A DNA stretch of 64,000 nucleotides. It comes from Hermatobates lingyangjiaoensis. Lineage: Eukaryota > Arthropoda > Insecta > Hemiptera > Hermatobatidae. Below the pieces are notes generated by a model, which saw nothing but the letters and a program-made list of their open reading frames with translations, did not search any database and was not told where the DNA came from. The stretch lies in the NCBI GenBank assembly GCA_026182355.1, contig JAPFBL010000166.1, forward strand, positions 1,302,001-1,366,000, read 5' to 3'. Positions 22,606 to 34,468 of this stretch are shown piece by piece. The translations under genes were made by a program, and so were the position numbers. The first letter of the stretch is position 1. Every line of letters starts with the position of its first letter.

Positions 22606-24830
22606 GGTACAATATACATAATTTATAATATTGTATAATAAAATAACAGTTATACAATAGATTTAAAAGTCACTGTAGACTACATTGCACTGCAATTATA
22701 ACTGGTGAGAGCCAGCTGCATGGGAGAGAAGAATCTGGAACATTGGACCCCTACTTCTATAAATTGTGAAGGAATTGTTGTAAATAATGTCAAATACTTA
22801 GATGATGTAAATAATATCAAGGCAAAAAAAGTCGAGTGGCTTATCCCAGATGTAAAGACCATTTGAATATCTAAGGTGTTATTTATCTGTCTCGCAAGCA
22901 ATGGTCTTTATACTTCTAACAAGGTTTTCTCTTATCTATTTGAATTGGTGATGTAGTTTTGTATCTCTTGAAGGAATGTGTATAGTTAGATGTAAAAGAA
23001 TAGTTACCGTAGAGCAGTGTATGAAAGGTTATAGGACTCACTGTTTCCTATTTTCATGGATGCACAACTTTTATTTTATACCTGCCTTTCATATTTGTAA
23101 AACTTCTAGAAATCTGTCCACATTCAAAATGTTAAGTTTGATACTAAGTTGAATATATTATACGCTTTATATTCTGTATATTTACTTTATGTATAAAATA
23201 TTGCCAAATTCAATAAACAATTTGATAAAGTTTTAACTCTGAATAAACATAATTTATTCTTACTTTTCTCTCAGCACTTGAAATTTTTCCATCGAAGAAA
23301 ACCTCTTTTATTGATGTTTCTGAGGAAAATAATGACTTCATTGTGAAGTAGATTTTCTTTTAAAATTTAGATGATCTTGAACCCTAAAAGAAAAAGGCTG
23401 ATTGGAAAGGAAGACTTAGTAAGGGATCTAAGTTTCCTTTGTTAAATCAAGGCAATCAAGGAGGAAAGGCTTTGTAGAGAGCCTGCTTGGACCACTCGCG
23501 CTCTCTCTGTCCCACCTTGGTGTGGTTATTTAGGGAAAAGTGCTGCTTTAGGGTTACTGCGAGGGTCACTAGCCGAACCTGAGGGACTGTAGACCTTTAC
23601 AAATGTCTGGGGCAGCCATGAATTTTTACCTTCATTTACCGTCTATATGACGCATACAGTAATGAATGTATTGTATTCCAGTCGACATTTGTATATCTAG
23701 TCCTCAGGAAAAATATTCATTTTAGATGTGTATATCTATATATGTATCTGTCAGTACGTGTGTACATACTGTATACACACATACAACATATGTGTATAAG
23801 AACATACGTCAGTAAGTGCGTTCGTATTGCTCATCGAAAAGAGTTGTAATCACCAAATTTTATTTTAACTTAGTCAGCACAGCCTTAAACAGCACAGCAA
23901 GCTTGTAACTAATTCTGGGCTTCTTTAAGAGTACTCTAACGGACTACTCAAAATCTTCTATTTCTGATTTAGCTGAAATCCCTCCACGATTTTAATTTAA
24001 ATCATTGTTACTCTTCTAAAATATCTATAAATACCTTATAAGAGATTCTGGGTATGTTTATACAAAAATTAAGGAACTCAAATAATTAAGGAATTAATAG
24101 GATTATTAAAATTTTATTATAAAACACAGAAACGTGCATACACATTCATTATAGCTGTGTTTAGAGACACAGGGGCCCTCAAAAGAAGTAAATTTTGAAG
24201 AATAATGAGGAAAAGGCGAATGTGTCCTTGCACATGCTACAAACAGCTATCCTCGAAATGGTAGACTAGATAGATAGGCGAGGTGTAGAGGATATACTCG
24301 TATCCTCAGATGGTTGGATATTTGTTCATACTGATAGGTCGGCTTTTGCGGTTAGCTGTGAAGCTGGTTACTTCTTCTCCATCCTAGATAGTGCACTCGC
24401 AGTTGATGAAGTCAAAACGAATTTTCAGATAAAGTGGTAACGAGTTAAATGATAGCTTACGAGTATAACTTTTCTTAATTTCATTGAATAGGTTAAAATA
24501 TGATTACATCGCCCTTTGAGAAAGTGTACACGTGCGGGGGCAAGCCTGCACGTGTCAAATAATTGGTGTCCTTCTTTAGTTTATGTGCTGTTATTTGAGA
24601 TAGTAGACGCAAATGATAGGTATTGAATTCCTGTTTTTTCCTCCTCCTATAATAAAATATATAAATCTGGATAAAAGCACTACTTGTTAAGAAAATTTGT
24701 TTGTGTGGAGCGTCCATCCGTAAATATCAGATAGTAATTTTAATAAATTGTAACAATAGTTTATTTTCTGTTAATAATGAATAAATTTGAAACAAACACG
24801 CAATTGGAAATCTGTTTTTGATTAATCATG
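22606..24830. other. Non-coding stretch
   Basis: Mostly AT-rich. A GC-richer patch at 23455-23625 (CTCGCGCTCTCTCTGTCCC, GGTCACTAGCCGAACC) is unidentified. No gene recognised. Confidence 0.35.
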
Positions 24831-24834
24831 TTTC

Positions 24835-25210
24835 TGTTAGATATTGGTTGTTTCCTGCGGGATTTGCTTTGTTCCTCCCTAATATCGTTACATTAGATGA
24901 CATCCAAATTTGGTTGTTCATTAATGAAGAGATGAAAGCTATAACGAAGCGAAGGATTGGACTTGAATGAAGAAGTTATCAGGTCTTCTATCGGTCTCCT
25001 TCTTCTCTTAATGGAATTACTTCAGTGGGAATAACGGTATTCCGAAACAATATCATCCCCCCATCCTGGCCAGTAAATTACTTCCTGTCAGTTGCTGGCT
25101 CGACAGACCGACCCTTCCCGCCCTTTGGCCTCGCCTTTCTACTCTTCCCTTTGTCCTAATCACCCCCCCCCCCTCCTCTTTCCAACAACCTCACAAGATA
25201 TCCATGATTC
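24835..25210. promoter_or_regulatory. Candidate regulatory island
   Basis: A GC-richer segment ending in a C-run (about 25161-25175) and a pyrimidine-rich block. No coding frame or repeat copy recognised. The sequence around 24895-24935 has homeodomain-like TTAATGA words. Weak. Confidence 0.2.
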
Positions 25211-26440
25211 ATACACAAATATCCCTCTCACTGTAGATTATGTACATTACTCAATTTTGAAACGATAATAATCCTTAATTATTACTGCTTGCATTTAAAA
25301 TTTGTTTGATTGATTCCAGAGGGCCAACAAAAAGAAATAATGCATAATTAAATACTGAAAATAAAATTGTCAGAACCTAAATTATTATAGATATCTTGAA
25401 TTTGAAGTGAATTAAATAAATCTCACTGAATAATAAGGTCGTTCAGTGAAACTATAAACCCCAACATGACATTTGTTGTCAATCTTATATTCGAAATGAG
25501 ATTGAGATCCTTGAACTAGTAATGGACCTCATCAGAGGCTCAAAAGTATTACCATAATGCTCTTTAACTGAATCAGGTGACTTATCGTTCTCTATACTAA
25601 GAGGTATTACTGAAAATCTTAAGACATGATCTAGGTGGTATGGAACTTTAAACCAAAGATGGTTGTTGTCATGACAAGACAGAAGCAGAATAGATCCAGG
25701 ACTGGTACTCAAAGAATTTATTTTGAAACTACAAATTACAAGTTGTCTTTTTCAAAGTAATCCCCTTGGATTTTGTCATATTTTCTATCCTTCTCTATTA
25801 CTTTTACATGCATTCTTGAAAGATTTCTTTCTGAATTTTTGCTCTCCATCATTACTGTCATTTTGATGTAACTGACATCTTCAAGCCAGTGATAGCCTAT
25901 CGGCTCAGGGAAGAAGTTTCACTGATTTTTCTACAACTTATTAACGATGATGACATATCGGATCAACACTCAAGTATTCGTAGGTCAAAGTTTATTGTTT
26001 GACAATTAAAGTATTGAGCATATCTATTTGATATATAAATCAAAATATAGAAGTATAAAAAAATTTGTTGGTATTGGTAGAGACTTGAAATCATTCTATC
26101 TCCAGGGTTATCACTTGGAAAAATTGTATCTGGTAGTTTGGATTTAGTATAAATATTTTGTAACACCAAAGTCCCTATGCTATCCTACATGACCAAGTTC
26201 ATTCTACATCGAAAGAATTACATTATGTCTCAATAGGCACGCCATGTTGGGGATTCAATCCAATGTTAGTATGCATTTCATATGAACCCAAATGTTTCAC
26301 ATAAGAGTTAGAAAATATTTTGCACACTTTTTCAGAGAATACTTGAGGTCTTGTCACTTCCGACCCTGTATAATCTACATAAGAGCCTTGCTCCAACTTG
26401 ACTATGGCAAAATATTTATAAAGACTACACTGTAAACACA
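25211..26440. other. AT-rich stretch with possible dispersed repeat
   Basis: No gene. On the minus strand around 25480-25550 a CTGATGAGGTCCATTAC block occurs without a downstream GAAA; it may belong to another repeat family. Confidence 0.3.
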
Positions 26441-26446
26441 TGTTTA

Positions 26447-26610
26447 GGTAACAGTGACCTTAATCTAACCTAAGGCATTTCACAAAACTAAGAGATGTAT
26501 ATGTTATAGATTAAATTACGAGTATATGTTCTTATTTTGGTAACAGTGACCTGAACCCAACCTAAGATACTTTAAAAAACTAAGATATGTCTGTATTAAT
26601 CTATTCATAT
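26447..26610 (+). repeat. Two tandem copies, 92-bp unit
   Basis: GGTAACAGTGACCT begins at 26447 and again at 26539. Both are followed by AACCTAAG and then by an AAAACTAAGA.ATGT block. The copies are diverged. Confidence 0.75.
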
Positions 26611-26869
26611 TCAATATATGAGTACAAATATTCATGAGACTTAAAATTTTAAATTAAATTCATTAACTATTAGACTTTTACTTTTGATATGTACTTTTGA
26701 CTTGTTTGAAACCTCAGTAGGTTAATGTTACTTAAATTTATTAGTGTTTATCGACAATTAAAACCTAAATATTTAAAAAAAAATTATATGACAATTAATT
26801 CAAAGTTAAATGAGATGTGATACATACTGTGCTAAAATAGAACAAAAGTCTCTAATTTGGTTCTGAATG

Positions 26870-27060
26870 AGTTGGGCACAAGATTGACTGCCCTCCAGGT
26901 GACATAAACCATTTGCCCGCGCTTCTCTTCATTTCCCTAATTGAATTGGATCCACGTTGGCGAATCTGCAATTGAAGATTGCTTCGTTGAAAGATCGGCC
27001 GAATTCGATAACGTCTGTCCCAAGCGAATTCGATGATTTTTAGGTTGGTTGGCTTAGAGA
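26870..27060. promoter_or_regulatory. Candidate regulatory island
   Basis: A GC-richer block (CCCTCCAGGTGACATAAACC, GCCCGCGCTTCTC, GATCGGCCGAATTCGATAAC) without open frame or repeat match within the window. It resembles a conserved non-coding element, but this is inferred only from composition. Confidence 0.25.
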
Positions 27061-27430
27061 AATAAAGATCACTATCCTTTTTTCTTTTTTTTTTTTACTC
27101 GTAATTCATAATTTCCGTTTTGTTCGGAAAATAAACTGTTTTACGGAAAAAGATTTATTTTCAGTTTTCTGAATATGAAAAATTGTTATGGATAAATTAC
27201 TTTTTTGAAGGAAACAATTTGATGAATGAAACATTATACGAAGGAAAATATGACACATTGCTTTATATTTGAAATATGAAATCTTTGTATGTTTCAAACT
27301 GTAAACATTAATAATAAAGCCTCAAGTAAACAAAAATGACTCAAGTTTTAATCTGTGAAAACATTTTGGGTAGTAGTCCTTTCACTTTTTTGAGAAAACA
27401 ATTGAAGACTCTATATACAAATGGATTTAC
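27061..27430. other. AT-rich stretch
   Basis: Nothing recognised. Confidence 0.35.
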
Positions 27431-27436
27431 AAATAA

Positions 27437-27466
27437 CACGTTTCGAACACCTAGTGTTTTTTTCAG
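27437..27466 (-). ncRNA. Hammerhead-like core, family C (decayed)
   Basis: Minus strand: CTGAAAA, A, AACAC/GTGTT stem II around TAG, C, GAA, ACGTG. The stem is good but G8 is A and the cleavage region is altered. Confidence 0.4.
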
Positions 27467-28330
27467 GGTACATCGCCTGTTGTAAGAGTTGGAAAGCAGT
27501 CATTTACTCCAAAACAGTCGACGTAAAATGAAGAAAATCACTGCGTGTTTGAAAATCGTTAAAAAGCATGTCTTTCAAACGAAAGTGGACTTATTATTTT
27601 ATTAACATGAGTATATAGCACAAGTAACTTGTTGCATAACTCTGTAGTTAATTAATTTTGCTAAGATTTATTATTTTTTGCGTTTTATACATATAGAACT
27701 AAAAACAAACTACTGATCTACAAAATGGATCCATTAGGATGATTGACAGAGAGTCTTAGAGAACTACAAACCATTCTGATACATTACTTTAAGTAATACC
27801 CCAATGTTCACTCCATATGGTGAATAAAACAATTTAAACAGACCTCAAAATCTCAAATTCAAAAGTTTACTAAACACCTGTACCACATTCTGAAGACTCC
27901 CATAACTTTCTAACGGTACCCCAGAAAATTTCTAGAGATTTCTGAATCGGATGCAGCTTCTTTTCTCTCGCATTCAAAGTTCGTGGAGTAATTATGTGCC
28001 ACTATAGTGGTGTACATCTCCTAATGACAGTGGATATCGAAATATAGGAGCTTAAATATATATATATAGAAGAATAGAAGAAAATAAAAAAAAAAACGAT
28101 CCCATCACGGGTTAAAACATCAGCCATTACGGTCTTTTGTTTGATTGTACATTCGGTTACAATCTCTGGGATCAGTGTCTAGAACTGTGGCCCGAGTTCC
28201 GTAACCGTTGCGGGGTCAACCTGACTTTTCAGGTTTAGTATTAACTGTTTACGTCTTTGAAACGCAGTACAGTCTCTGTAAATATATGTAACTATATAAC
28301 AAGGTTTCAAAATAAATACCTGAAATAAAA
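27467..28330. other. Non-coding stretch
   Basis: No gene. Short TA tract at 28058-28070. Confidence 0.35.
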
Positions 28331-28335
28331 ATTAA

Positions 28336-28525
28336 CGTCTAAGCCACAGTAAGAAATCAAGAAAAAGACTGAAATCATTCAACAGTAACAAGCGGTCTTC
28401 GTCAGAGTCAAAACTAATAGTGATCAGTATCAGAGTCCGTATCAGTTTTAACTCTCACGGGGAACGCTTGTTATGGTTGAAAGATCTTAGTCATTTTCCT
28501 ACTGTGGTTTAGATGTTGGTGTGTA
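28336..28525. mobile_element. Family A hairpin, diverged
   Basis: Left terminus GTCTAAGCCACAGTAAGAAA and right terminus CTACTGTGGTTTAGATG mirror each other. A minus-strand core (28371-28405) faces a plus-strand relic at 28452-28492 whose CTGACGA has mutated to CTCACGG. Confidence 0.6.
28371..28405 (-). ncRNA. Hammerhead-like core, family A
   Basis: Minus strand: CTGACGA, A, GACCG paired imperfectly with CTGTT, GAA, and a decayed TGATTT in place of AGATCT. Confidence 0.45.
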
Positions 28526-28542
28526 TGTATATATAACGGCTA

Positions 28543-28705
28543 GTTCACAGTAAGGAAATCAAAAAATGAATAAGATCTTTTACCCGCAACAAGTCGTCTT
28601 CGTGAGAGTTTCACTGAGTTTTTACTTCAGACAAAGTTCACTACTCTTGGTTGAAACATCTTAGTCCTTTTTTTGATTTTCTTATTTGGTTTGGACGTTA
28701 TTTTT
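28543..28705. mobile_element. Family A hairpin, old copy
   Basis: Inverted copies of AGTTCACAGTAAGGAAATCA and a GATTTTCTTATTTGGTTTGG-type mirror enclose two mutated cores (near 28575-28605 and 28640-28660). It lies in tandem after the hairpin at 28336-28525. Confidence 0.5.
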
Positions 28706-30320
28706 ATTTCACTTGTTTATTGTAAAAGAATATGCATATATTTACTTAAATTATAGTAGAAAAATGAAATGATTGTAGAACCCTTCAATTTTGTATTGCC
28801 AAGGCAATCAGTTGGATGATAAATGTCCATCTTGTGTACACCATTAAAATCAGCAGGAGGGAATATGAGTTTACAATCAAGAAGCTCAAGCCTTCTGTCA
28901 GCCTATCTGAAAACGGTAGGGACTGCGAGCCCTTTACATGATTGGCAAAACTGGAGGAAGGGCTTTGAGAAATCCTTATTTTCTAACGCCCAGCAAACCA
29001 ACTTTCATCAATAACTTCACTGAAAATCCCCAATCAAACATCCTTCTAATTTCATGAGGAAAACAAAGAAACTACAAATAAATAGTAAAAATCAGTGTAA
29101 GTGTAAACTTTGAAAAAAACCTTCTCAATGTATAGTGAGAAAAAACTCTCTGACCGAGTCCTGATAAACTTTTATTTTTTATATACATATATATTCTATT
29201 AAATTTTTCAGCAGCCTCTGCATTGACTAACATCTCGCTAGTAGCCTCCAATTTGTGTCCTAGCTTACGCTGGGTTCGCTCTAATGTCCTTACTAAATTA
29301 ACCAAAGGCATTCACAATACCTGTCACTGAACATTTCACTATAATCTAGAGGTGGTGGGTCGATTATACCAAACTAGAATATTTAACTAACTTTATTTTT
29401 AATTACTATAACTTTTTTTTATAAAAATAAAATTTCTGTTTTATTACAGAAAATTTTTTAGTTACAAAATTTATAATATATTCTGAACTGCATGCAAAGT
29501 TATTTTAAAAATAATATTCCTTCTATTTGAAATCCCAATAACGACACATAGTGGTCGAAAATATTCCTCTTGATCTTGTATGCGTTAAACAGAAAACGTC
29601 AATAAATCTTTCGGAAATGCAAACTCTTCAAACAATTAGTTCTTGAGGACTTGTCATTTTTCGCTAGTTTAACTTAGCCCGTTTATTTGACATGATTGTT
29701 GAAAGTTTGCGAATTTTGTTTGATTTTTTCTAAAGCTAAATGTGTATTTCGTCTACAAAGGATGCAATTAAGAGTAATTTAAGCTGAATAGAAATGTTCC
29801 ACTGCTAAGTCACATTGTTGGGGAAGTTTCAAAAGACTGGCCGGTTCGTATTGATTAATTCGGCGACTCAAGTGTGGGACAGGTTTTTGGTGCTGAGTTC
29901 TTTGTCTTTCTTTAAAACAAAAGAACAGTTGTTAATTGCAGAAAAGTCTTTTTCACTAACTTGTACTTACTCGTATGTTATTTCCTTTCTCTTTGTGTTC
30001 ATAAGATGTATAGATAGTCCACGGTGATTATTACATTATAACAATGGTATTCAGAGGGCACAGAAATCTGGGGACACCTGGGAAAACCTTGATGTTCTGG
30101 ATCCATTAAATAAGTACAAGGCCGATGCACTGAAAACTTTGAGATGGTAAAATATTTTTATCAGTATAACACAAATATTAATGTTTGTTCAAATTATAAG
30201 CATAAACAATTCTTGGATGGTATTATTGAAAAAACACATATTATCATAATGTTTATGGTAATAAACAATTGATACAATCAATAAATAACTGAAATATGTT
30301 GACCTCTGATTAAATGACAC
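28706..30320. other. Non-coding stretch
   Basis: No gene recognised. Short open frames at 28823 (63 codons), 29815 (70 codons) and 29072 on the minus strand (79 codons) show no domain. Confidence 0.35.
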
Positions 30321-30329
30321 TAAAATAAA

Positions 30330-30420
30330 ATCGGGACCCGGTCGGTTTTGCAGGATCAAATCAAACTAAACTATCATGTGCTAACGTTTCGATTTTTATA
30401 GCTACCTGCATTCCACATTC
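30330..30420. repeat. Dispersed repeat, family F fragment
   Basis: GGGACCCGGTCGGTTTTGCA followed by GTTCAAA-like sequence and CTAACGTTTCGATTTT. The same order (GGACTCGG.CAGTT, CAGGTTCAAAT, CCAACGTTTC) occurs at 16535-16610 and 63835-63900. Confidence 0.55.
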
Positions 30421-30520
30421 CATAATTTGTTTCAACACTCTTTAATCTTCTTTATACCCCTCTGTGTACTGATTCTTATAGTGCACCTTATGGACTGGTG
30501 CTAGCTTCAGCTACTTCTGC

Positions 30521-30547
30521 CCGATGACGACGAATGTCGAAATATCG
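30521..30547 (+). ncRNA. Hammerhead-like core, family B (one core change)
   Basis: CCGATGA (U4 to C), extra C, GAC-GAAT-GTC stem II, GAA, ATAT, C. The TGTGAG following is as in the 3318 copy. A family A half-unit follows at about 30595-30720. Confidence 0.45.
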
Positions 30548-30594
30548 TTGTGAGTCTTTTTTGTGTGTGTTTTTATCTTTTTTTCTCTTTCCTG

Positions 30595-30720
30595 TGTAAA
30601 CTATATCTTCGACAGAGTCATAAACCGAACGTAGGATTGAAAGATCTTAGTCTTTTTTCCCTTTTCATATTGTGGTTTCATCATTCATGGTTATTTCATG
30701 TGTTTATGTGAAATCTTGTT
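30595..30720 (+). mobile_element. Family A half-unit
   Basis: A mutated core, then GAAAGATCTTAGTC, ATTGTGGTTTCATCATTC and TTTCATGTGTTTATGTGAAA. This is the 3' half of family A without a mirrored arm. Confidence 0.5.
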
Positions 30721-31959
30721 ATACATAAATAGATACATATAAATATATAGAAAAGAGAGAGAGAGAGAGAGAAGGGTAGGGCTGAGGTGTTTCTTGAATG
30801 CCAAGCATACTGATATATCAGGTGGCTTTTCTGTAGCTCAGGGTGACACTTTCGGGTCTGTTAGTCATTATAAGAGTATTGGTCGTTCTATTTATATTTT
30901 ATATTGTGAGACCATGCTAGTCCTCGTCATTTGTCACTAACATATTTATACATGATTTTGTTTAATCAAACAAATCTATCTATAGTTCCTGTTCATAGAT
31001 TCCGTATAAAACAAACAAATATTTCTTTCAAGAGGAATTTCTTCTCATTCTCCATCTCTTCAATCATCGCTTCATAGTCTTTGTCAACCTCTCTGTTTGT
31101 GTATTTTTTTGCTAACTAAAGTCTTTGTAATCGTTCAAACTTTAATGGATATCATATACAACGAATTAATCCATGTTAAATGAGATGCAACATTAGAAGA
31201 GTTATAATTTTTGGGCATTCCATTTATTTTATTGAGACATATTCCCAAGCTCGTCTGCGTACATTCAGTTTTGTTTTTTCAATCTTAGATTCCTGTTTTA
31301 CTAAGAAGTTAAGAAAGGTAGATTCGATCACAGTTTTTATCTCTTGTTAATAAATATTAAAATTATTAATAATTAAAACTGTTTTATAAAATGTTATTAT
31401 TGTACATAAATGTACTATAACCTGTACAATATATATTTGATATTGAAAGCTTTTCTGAAACAATATTCACCACATCCTTAAATAAGAATGATGTTTAGTA
31501 TGTTTCTGCAGAAGTGATTGGCAGATGCAGAATAAAAAGGGTAACGAACTTGTAAAATATACTCCAAGAGCTAGGTATACAATAGAATATCAAGAGCTCT
31601 TGTCAGCCCTTATGTGAAGCGTATGAAAGGGCTTTTGTTTCTATCTCTTAACAGAACCTTTTTACAGTAATATCCATATTAATAAGATAGTTATCATTAC
31701 TTAGATGCATAAATAATGACAGTTATTTTATGATTAGGTAGTAGCGGTCTTCATCATAGGTACAAACAGGCGTCCATTTTTTTTTTTATAAAGTTTGCCA
31801 ATCTGTAAACTGAACTATCAAAGAGAAAAACACAGGAAGGAAGGAAACACTCATGATTGATTTTCAATAGCTTAGTCAACAATTGGTCTTCAGAAAAATA
31901 AAGAATACAAAATAGTGAAGATGAGAAGTGATTTACAGATGTCACAAAGTTTTATGAAT

Positions 31960-31960
<1 letters not shown>
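30721..31960. other. AT-rich stretch with a (GA)n tract
   Basis: A GA run at 30754-30771. No gene recognised. Confidence 0.35.

Positions 31961-31961
<1 letters not shown>

Positions 31962-32008
<47 letters not shown>
31962..32008. repeat. (TA)n microsatellite, 47 bp
   Basis: Pure TA run bounding the left side of a family E hairpin. Confidence 0.95.
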
Positions 32009-32009
<1 letters not shown>

Positions 32010-32223
32010 TAAATATAAGAAACGGTCCTCAAGGACTATATAACTTTAAATTACACAAAGCACGACACAGAAAAAAGAATAAAAAGAACACTTACAGAAT
32101 TCAGAACAGATTCGAACTGTTGTTCGTCATCAGGAGTAGACTAGAATAGAGGACGAACAACAGTTCGAAATATTGAATTCTGTAAGTGTTCTTTTTTCTG
32201 TGTCGTGCTTTGTGTAATGAAAG

Positions 32224-32224
<1 letters not shown>
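32009..32224. mobile_element. (TA)n-bounded hairpin, family E
   Basis: Mirror-image arms, for example ACACAAAGCACGACACAGAA (about 32053) against TTCTGTGTCGTGCTTTGTGT (about 32196), meet in a centre with two facing GAACAACAGTTC stems. It sits between TA runs 31962-32008 and 32225-32268. The left end has AAACGGTCC...GGAC, also found at the left end of the 2.1-3.4 kb palindrome. Confidence 0.8.
32110..32133 (-). ncRNA. Hammerhead-like core, family E
   Basis: Minus strand: CTGATGA, extra C, GAAC-AACA-GTTC 4-bp stem II, GAA, then a mutated stem III (TCTG). The facing arm keeps GAA followed by ATATTG but has lost CTGATGA. Confidence 0.5.

Positions 32225-32268
<44 letters not shown>
32225..32268. 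repeat. (TA)n microsatellite, 44 bp
   Basis: TA run between two family E units. Confidence 0.95.
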
Positions 32269-32271
<3 letters not shown>

Positions 32272-32420
32272 AATTGAATAAAGTGTCAACATGGACTATA
32301 AAACTTTAAATTACGCAAAACACGACACAGAAAAGGGAATAAAAAGCACACTTACTGAATTCTCAATATCTCGAACTGTTGATCTTCAACAGGAGTAGAC
32401 TAGAAAAGAGGACTTCTTCT
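32269..32420. mobile_element. Family E unit, truncated
   Basis: Repeats the left arm of the preceding hairpin (CACGACACAGAAAAGGGAAT, then ACTTACTGAATTC), with a mutated centre and no right arm. Confidence 0.6.
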
Positions 32421-32685
32421 AGAGGAGAGAATATATGAGATACTTATAAGTAGCTTTAATAAACTTTAATATTACATATATATTAATAATAGAAAAATAT
32501 ATATTCTATCTACAAACAACTTATGTTATAAAAATGTGTATGCTTAATAATAAAAAAAAGATATTACACTAGTATACGATATATACAAGAACATTGTATG
32601 AATCCCTATCCTCTGAGTGAAATTTGTTCATCTTTTCTAAAAATTATTAATGTTGTAATAATTTGGCAAAAATGGTTTGGAAAAC
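32421..32685. other. AT-rich stretch
   Basis: Nothing recognised. Confidence 0.3.
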
Positions 32686-32689
32686 GAAT

Positions 32690-32930
32690 GAAAAAAAAAT
32701 CAATTTTTGGTGAAATGTTGGTTTGGCAGAGGCATTTGTTTGGGAGTGTTGTTTGATGGGCGGGATCGTGAAGGCGGCAGTTGACTGACGAGGAGATTAG
32801 GATGCAAGCCAAGGGGAGCGAGGGTTTCTTTATAAGAGGATTTAGGGAGAGCCTTTGGCAAGGTCAGGCAGATTGCAAACATATTATTGACGTCCACTTC
32901 ATCAAGATTACCAAGTCACCCGGTGTTTGC
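32690..32930. promoter_or_regulatory. Candidate regulatory island
   Basis: A 240-bp GC-richer block (GATGGGCGGGATCGTGAAGG, ATTGACGTCCACTT) with frames open on the minus strand only by composition. No repeat copies in the window. Possible enhancer-type conserved element. Confidence 0.25.
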
Positions 32931-33099
32931 CATCTGGATATTGATTAATTATATTTAAATAAATCACAACTAAATAATAATCACTGAGAGAATTTTAAAT
33001 TTTTAACAATAAACACTATATGAAATACAGATATACATTAGTCCATGATAGTTTGCGTGTATATATATATTAATGTATATGTATATGTATATATGATGA

Positions 33100-33180
33100 A
33101 AACACAATATAAAATAGGAAAACAAGAAAGATCTTTCAACTGTAACAAGCGGTCTTCATCAGAGTCAAAAACCCAACTGA
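33100..33180 (-). mobile_element. Family A half-unit
   Basis: ATGATGAAAACACAATATAA, then the minus-strand core and GAGTCAAAAACCCAACTG. It ends without its mirror arm. Confidence 0.6.
33128..33162 (-). ncRNA. Hammerhead-like core, family A
   Basis: Minus strand: CTGATGA, A, GACCG with CAGTT (one changed pair), GAA, intact AGATCT palindrome, T at the cleavage position. Confidence 0.55.
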
Positions 33181-33332
33181 AACACTAGATGCAGAAAACA
33201 TCTGGTAAGGGGTTGAGAAGAGTGTGAGGGAAGAGTGGTATTTTAAAAGGGTGAAAGCGCAAGAAAGGAGAAATGTCCAGAAAGAGGTGTTATTGTTGTC
33301 CTTTCCTCGTAATCAGACTAAGTCGTGGTCTG

Positions 33333-33358
33333 CCTGATAACGAGACCATCGAAATATA
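33333..33358 (+). ncRNA. Hammerhead-like motif, diverged
   Basis: CTGATAA, C, GAGACCATC (only a 2-bp stem), GAA, ATATAG. It is probably a decayed family B copy. Confidence 0.3.
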
Positions 33359-33439
33359 GTACTGAGTTTCTGTTTCATTTCTGTGTGTTCTTTATGTCAA
33401 TGTAGTTTATTTAGTTCGTGGAATCGTTTTATTTAATTG

Positions 33440-33443
<4 letters not shown>

Positions 33444-33481
<38 letters not shown>

Positions 33482-33490
33482 ATATATATA
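33444..33490. repeat. (TA)n microsatellite
   Basis: TA run with one phase change at about 33470. It abuts the family A unit that follows. Confidence 0.9.
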
Positions 33491-33612
33491 CAAGATTTCA
33501 CATAAACACGTGAAATAACAATCAATGATCAAACCACAATATTAAGTGAGGAAAAAAAGACTAAGATCTTTCAACCGTAACAAGCGGTCTTCGTCAGAAT
33601 CAAAAGACTAAC
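33491..33612 (-). mobile_element. Family A half-unit abutting (TA)n
   Basis: Begins at the TA tract with the family A outer end (TTTCACATAAACACGTGAAA, then ATCAATGATCAAACCACAAT) and runs into the core at 33563-33597. Confidence 0.7.
33563..33597 (-). ncRNA. Hammerhead-like core, family A
   Basis: Minus strand: CTGACGA, A, GACCG/CGGTT, GAA, AGATCT, T and AGTC. The upstream base next to the core is changed (GATT for GACT). Confidence 0.58.
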
Positions 33613-34465
33613 AACAGTTGAACTGGTTGAAAGTGAAACAAGAATTGGTGGTCAGTATTTAATACAATTTGTACTGAAATCTTAATGACGTTTTCTGCTG
33701 AAAGATTATGTTGGAAATGATTTGCAAAGACCTCTTCTTCGTCTTATGGAAGGAGACAATAGATATCGCTGCATGCGATTAAATGAAACATTTTTCGTTC
33801 ATAGCTATGTTTATATGGGGAAGGGAGTGGGCCTTGTTTGTAGCTCTGTTGTCGACTCGTTTAACCTCTGAGTCATTTATCAGGGGAAGGCAGAAACAGT
33901 TATAAATTCTACATCTTTTCGAACTATTCATTGTTATGAGGGTGGTTTCAGAGTCATTTATTTTTTTATTATCCAACCCTTGGAAGTAACATCAATTTAA
34001 TGCAATGAAGTATGAATGTTCGTCACGCACGGTTTCTAATCTCAATGATAAACTAAGCAACTGTTTTCTATTTACAAACCGGATCAGTCATAGTAACTCT
34101 CTCACCCACTAAAGGTCTCTAATATTTGATTCATTCTCACATACGTCATCTGACTAAATGGTTCTTCAGTATTTTATATGCTTTTTATATGTGCTATACA
34201 AGGAGAGGGAGGTAGATCTTTGAAGATTGACGGTTAGCCGTGCGTAATCGACATAGCGGGAGTGACGATGGCAGTCTTAGCTTCGTCAATCTGGTGGGAA
34301 GTAAATTCAGAGGAACCAGATCTCTCTCAGTACAATATTAGTAACTTAATGGATACATCCATGTATGTGTTGAAACAACAATTATTTTGTTTATATTTTA
34401 CTTAAACACAAAAAAGAAACCACACGTTTCTCATACCATATGAAAAAAAATCTGGAGCGGCCTAC
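33613..34465. other. Non-coding stretch
   Basis: No gene. A GC-richer patch at 34200-34330 (GAAGATTGACGGTTAGCCG, TTCGTCAATCTGG) is unidentified. Confidence 0.35.
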
Positions 34466-34468
34466 ACT

